From positions 1 through 32,770 of the forward strand of contig JAJPXX010000029.1 in the NCBI GenBank assembly GCA_021205225.1: 32,770 bases of DNA. The letters are read 5' to 3'. Below the pieces are notes generated by a model. It searched no databases. It worked only from the letters and a program-made list of their open reading frames with translations, and was not told the origin of the DNA. A program made the position numbers and the translations under genes. Positions 31,733 through 32,770 of the stretch are shown in pieces (the stretch's first letter is position 1; each line of letters starts with the position of its first letter). The DNA comes from Lachnospiraceae bacterium (GTDB taxonomy: Bacteria; Bacillota; Clostridia; Lachnospirales; Lachnospiraceae).

Positions 31733-32698
31733 GTGAAAATCGGAAATGTTGTTTTGGAAAACAATATCATACTGGCGCCGATGGCAGGGGTAACTGACCT
31801 GCCTTTTCGTTTGCTTTGTCATGAGCAGGGAGCAGGGCTGGTCTGTTCAGAGATGGTGAGCGCAAAGGCGATTTACTATCATAACAAAAATACAAATGTT
31901 TTAATGGCGACCGACCCCGGAGAGCACCCGGTATCGCTGCAGCTGTTCGGCTCAGATCCGGATGTCATCAGCGAGATGGCTGCCAGGATAGAGGAACAGC
32001 CGTTTGACATACTGGATTTTAATCTGGGCTGTCCGGTGCCGAAGGTGACCAGGAATGGGGAAGGCTCCGCACTCATGCAGAATCCGGGGCTGGTGGAAAA
32101 AATTCTTACGAAAACCGTGCGTGCGATTCATAAGCCGATGACCGTGAAAATTCGAAAGGGATTTTCAGAAGCGGAAGCCAATGCGGTTGAGATTGCGCGG
32201 ATTGCTGAAAACTCTGGTGTGGCGGCGATTGCAGTCCATGGGCGCACCCGTGAGCAGTACTATTCTGGCAAAGCAGACTGGGATGTGATTCGGCAGGTAA
32301 AAGAGGCCGTGAAGATTCCGGTGATCGGAAACGGCGATATTGATTCTCCGCAGTCTGCGCGGCGTATGCTGGAGGAGACCGGTTGTGATGCAGTCATGAT
32401 TGGCCGTGCTGCCAGGGGAAATCCATGGCTGTTTGGGCAGATACGGGCGTATTTGTCAGAGGGAAGGCTGCTTCCCGATCCAGATGGGGATGAGGTGAGG
32501 GAGATGATGCTCCGGCACGCACGGATGCAGGTTGCGTTTAAGGGAGAGTATACCGGAATTCGCGAAATGCGCGCACATATTTCCTGGTATACCGCGGGAT
32601 TTCCCAACTCTTCGCGGCTTCGCAGGGAAGTAAATTCGGTTGAAACGCTGGATGCGCTTGAGCTTCTGCTGAACGAGCAGTTTTGCGCATATCAGTGA
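31733..32698 (+). CDS. dusB: tRNA-dihydrouridine synthase B
   Basis: A 321-aa FMN-dependent enzyme that reduces uridine to dihydrouridine in the tRNA D-loop. The barrel opens with APMAGVTDLPFR, followed by SEMVSAKA. The catalytic cysteine is C100 in NLGCPVPKV, preceded by LDFN. VHGRTREQYYSGKADW, IGNGDIDSP and MIGRAARGNPW are the FMN-binding and tail motifs of the DusB branch. The start is GTG 31733 with AAAGGAGGG ahead. In related genomes greA and lysS often follow; the window ends before that can be seen. Confidence 0.96.
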   Translation: MKIGNVVLENNIILAPMAGVTDLPFRLLCHEQGAGLVCSEMVSAKAIYYHNKNTNVLMATDPGEHPVSLQLFGSDPDVISEMAARIEEQPFDILDFNLGCPVPKVTRNGEGSALMQNPGLVEKILTKTVRAIHKPMTVKIRKGFSEAEANAVEIARIAENSGVAAIAVHGRTREQYYSGKADWDVIRQVKEAVKIPVIGNGDIDSPQSARRMLEETGCDAVMIGRAARGNPWLFGQIRAYLSEGRLLPDPDGDEVREMMLRHARMQVAFKGEYTGIREMRAHISWYTAGFPNSSRLRREVNSVETLDALELLLNEQFCAYQ

Positions 32699-32755
32699 GC
32701 ATTCTTTTACATTAAATTCTTATAATTTTTGTAAAAAAAGATACATTTAATTTTC

Positions 32756-32761
32756 TTGACA
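32756..32761 (+). promoter_or_regulatory. Possible -35 box of the next gene
   Basis: TTGACA at the right edge. The -10 would be outside the window. The AT-rich stretch before it (32701-32755) has a weak TTTTACA/TGTAAAA pair. Confidence 0.25.
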
Positions 32762-32770
32762 AACCATAAG

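Overview
The window looks like chromosome from a spore-forming Firmicute of the Clostridia, most probably a Lachnospiraceae-type gut anaerobe. This rests on recalled families, not searches. They are DUF4317, DUF5721, DUF6145, a Csp-like S8 peptidase, a high-cysteine 'HCB' peptide, a permuted beta-glucosidase and a duplicated feoA. Shine-Dalgarno sites are strong (AGGAGG type) and many promoters are close to the sigma-70/sigma-A consensus.

Layout. (1) 1-2468: the 3' end of a mobile element. A large serine recombinase, missing its extreme N-terminus, runs straight into the C-terminal half of an NMT1/THI5-like solute-binding protein gene, so the element is integrated inside that gene. (2) 2634-8181: minus-strand GH3 beta-glucosidase, DUF4317 protein and TraX-family membrane protein. 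Back-to-back promoters separate TraX from a conserved 97-aa protein that has a near-consensus LexA box in its promoter. (3) 8287-12744: htpG with a CIRCE operator that also looks like the terminator of the upstream DUF5721 gene, then a DegV lipid-binding protein and a small membrane protein. (4) 12745-15042: a dense hairpin cluster, a Cys/Gly-rich duplicated peptide, and an S8 peptidase whose catalytic serine position is cysteine. (5) 15137-19302: a ferrous-iron locus with a divergent DtxR-family repressor, feoA-feoA-feoB and the FeoB-associated Cys-rich peptide. It has two unexplained oddities: a ~20-bp-period TTAG array between feoA and feoB, and a ~108-aa acidic insert in FeoB. (6) 19412-22929: tRNA-Val and tRNA-Ala, then a GntR(YtrA)-ABC ATPase-permease operon with a perfect 12-bp-arm operator. 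(7) 23121-26881: a heterodimeric ABC exporter with the expected degenerate/consensus site asymmetry. (8) 27029-32698: a 53-aa protein, NfeD, SPFH, ornithine carbamoyltransferase, a small membrane protein, BirA, DUF6145 and DusB.

How the genes work together: the DtxR-like protein should sense Fe2+ or Mn2+ and control feoA1/feoA2/feoB and probably itself, because both divergent promoters carry the same nonamer over the -10. HrcA should control htpG. LexA probably controls the 97-aa protein. The GntR protein should repress its own ABC operon. No stretch longer than 300 bases lacks a feature. The longest gene-free stretches (11255-11553, 15515-15770 and 16227-16470) hold promoters and leaders or the repeat array. 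I found no CRISPR array, rRNA or intact insertion sequence, and I do not claim a new defence system. The strongest undescribed signals are the TTAG array, the FeoB acidic insert, the LexA-box gene, the CIRCE/terminator overlap and the Cys-for-Ser peptidase next to a Cys-rich peptide.
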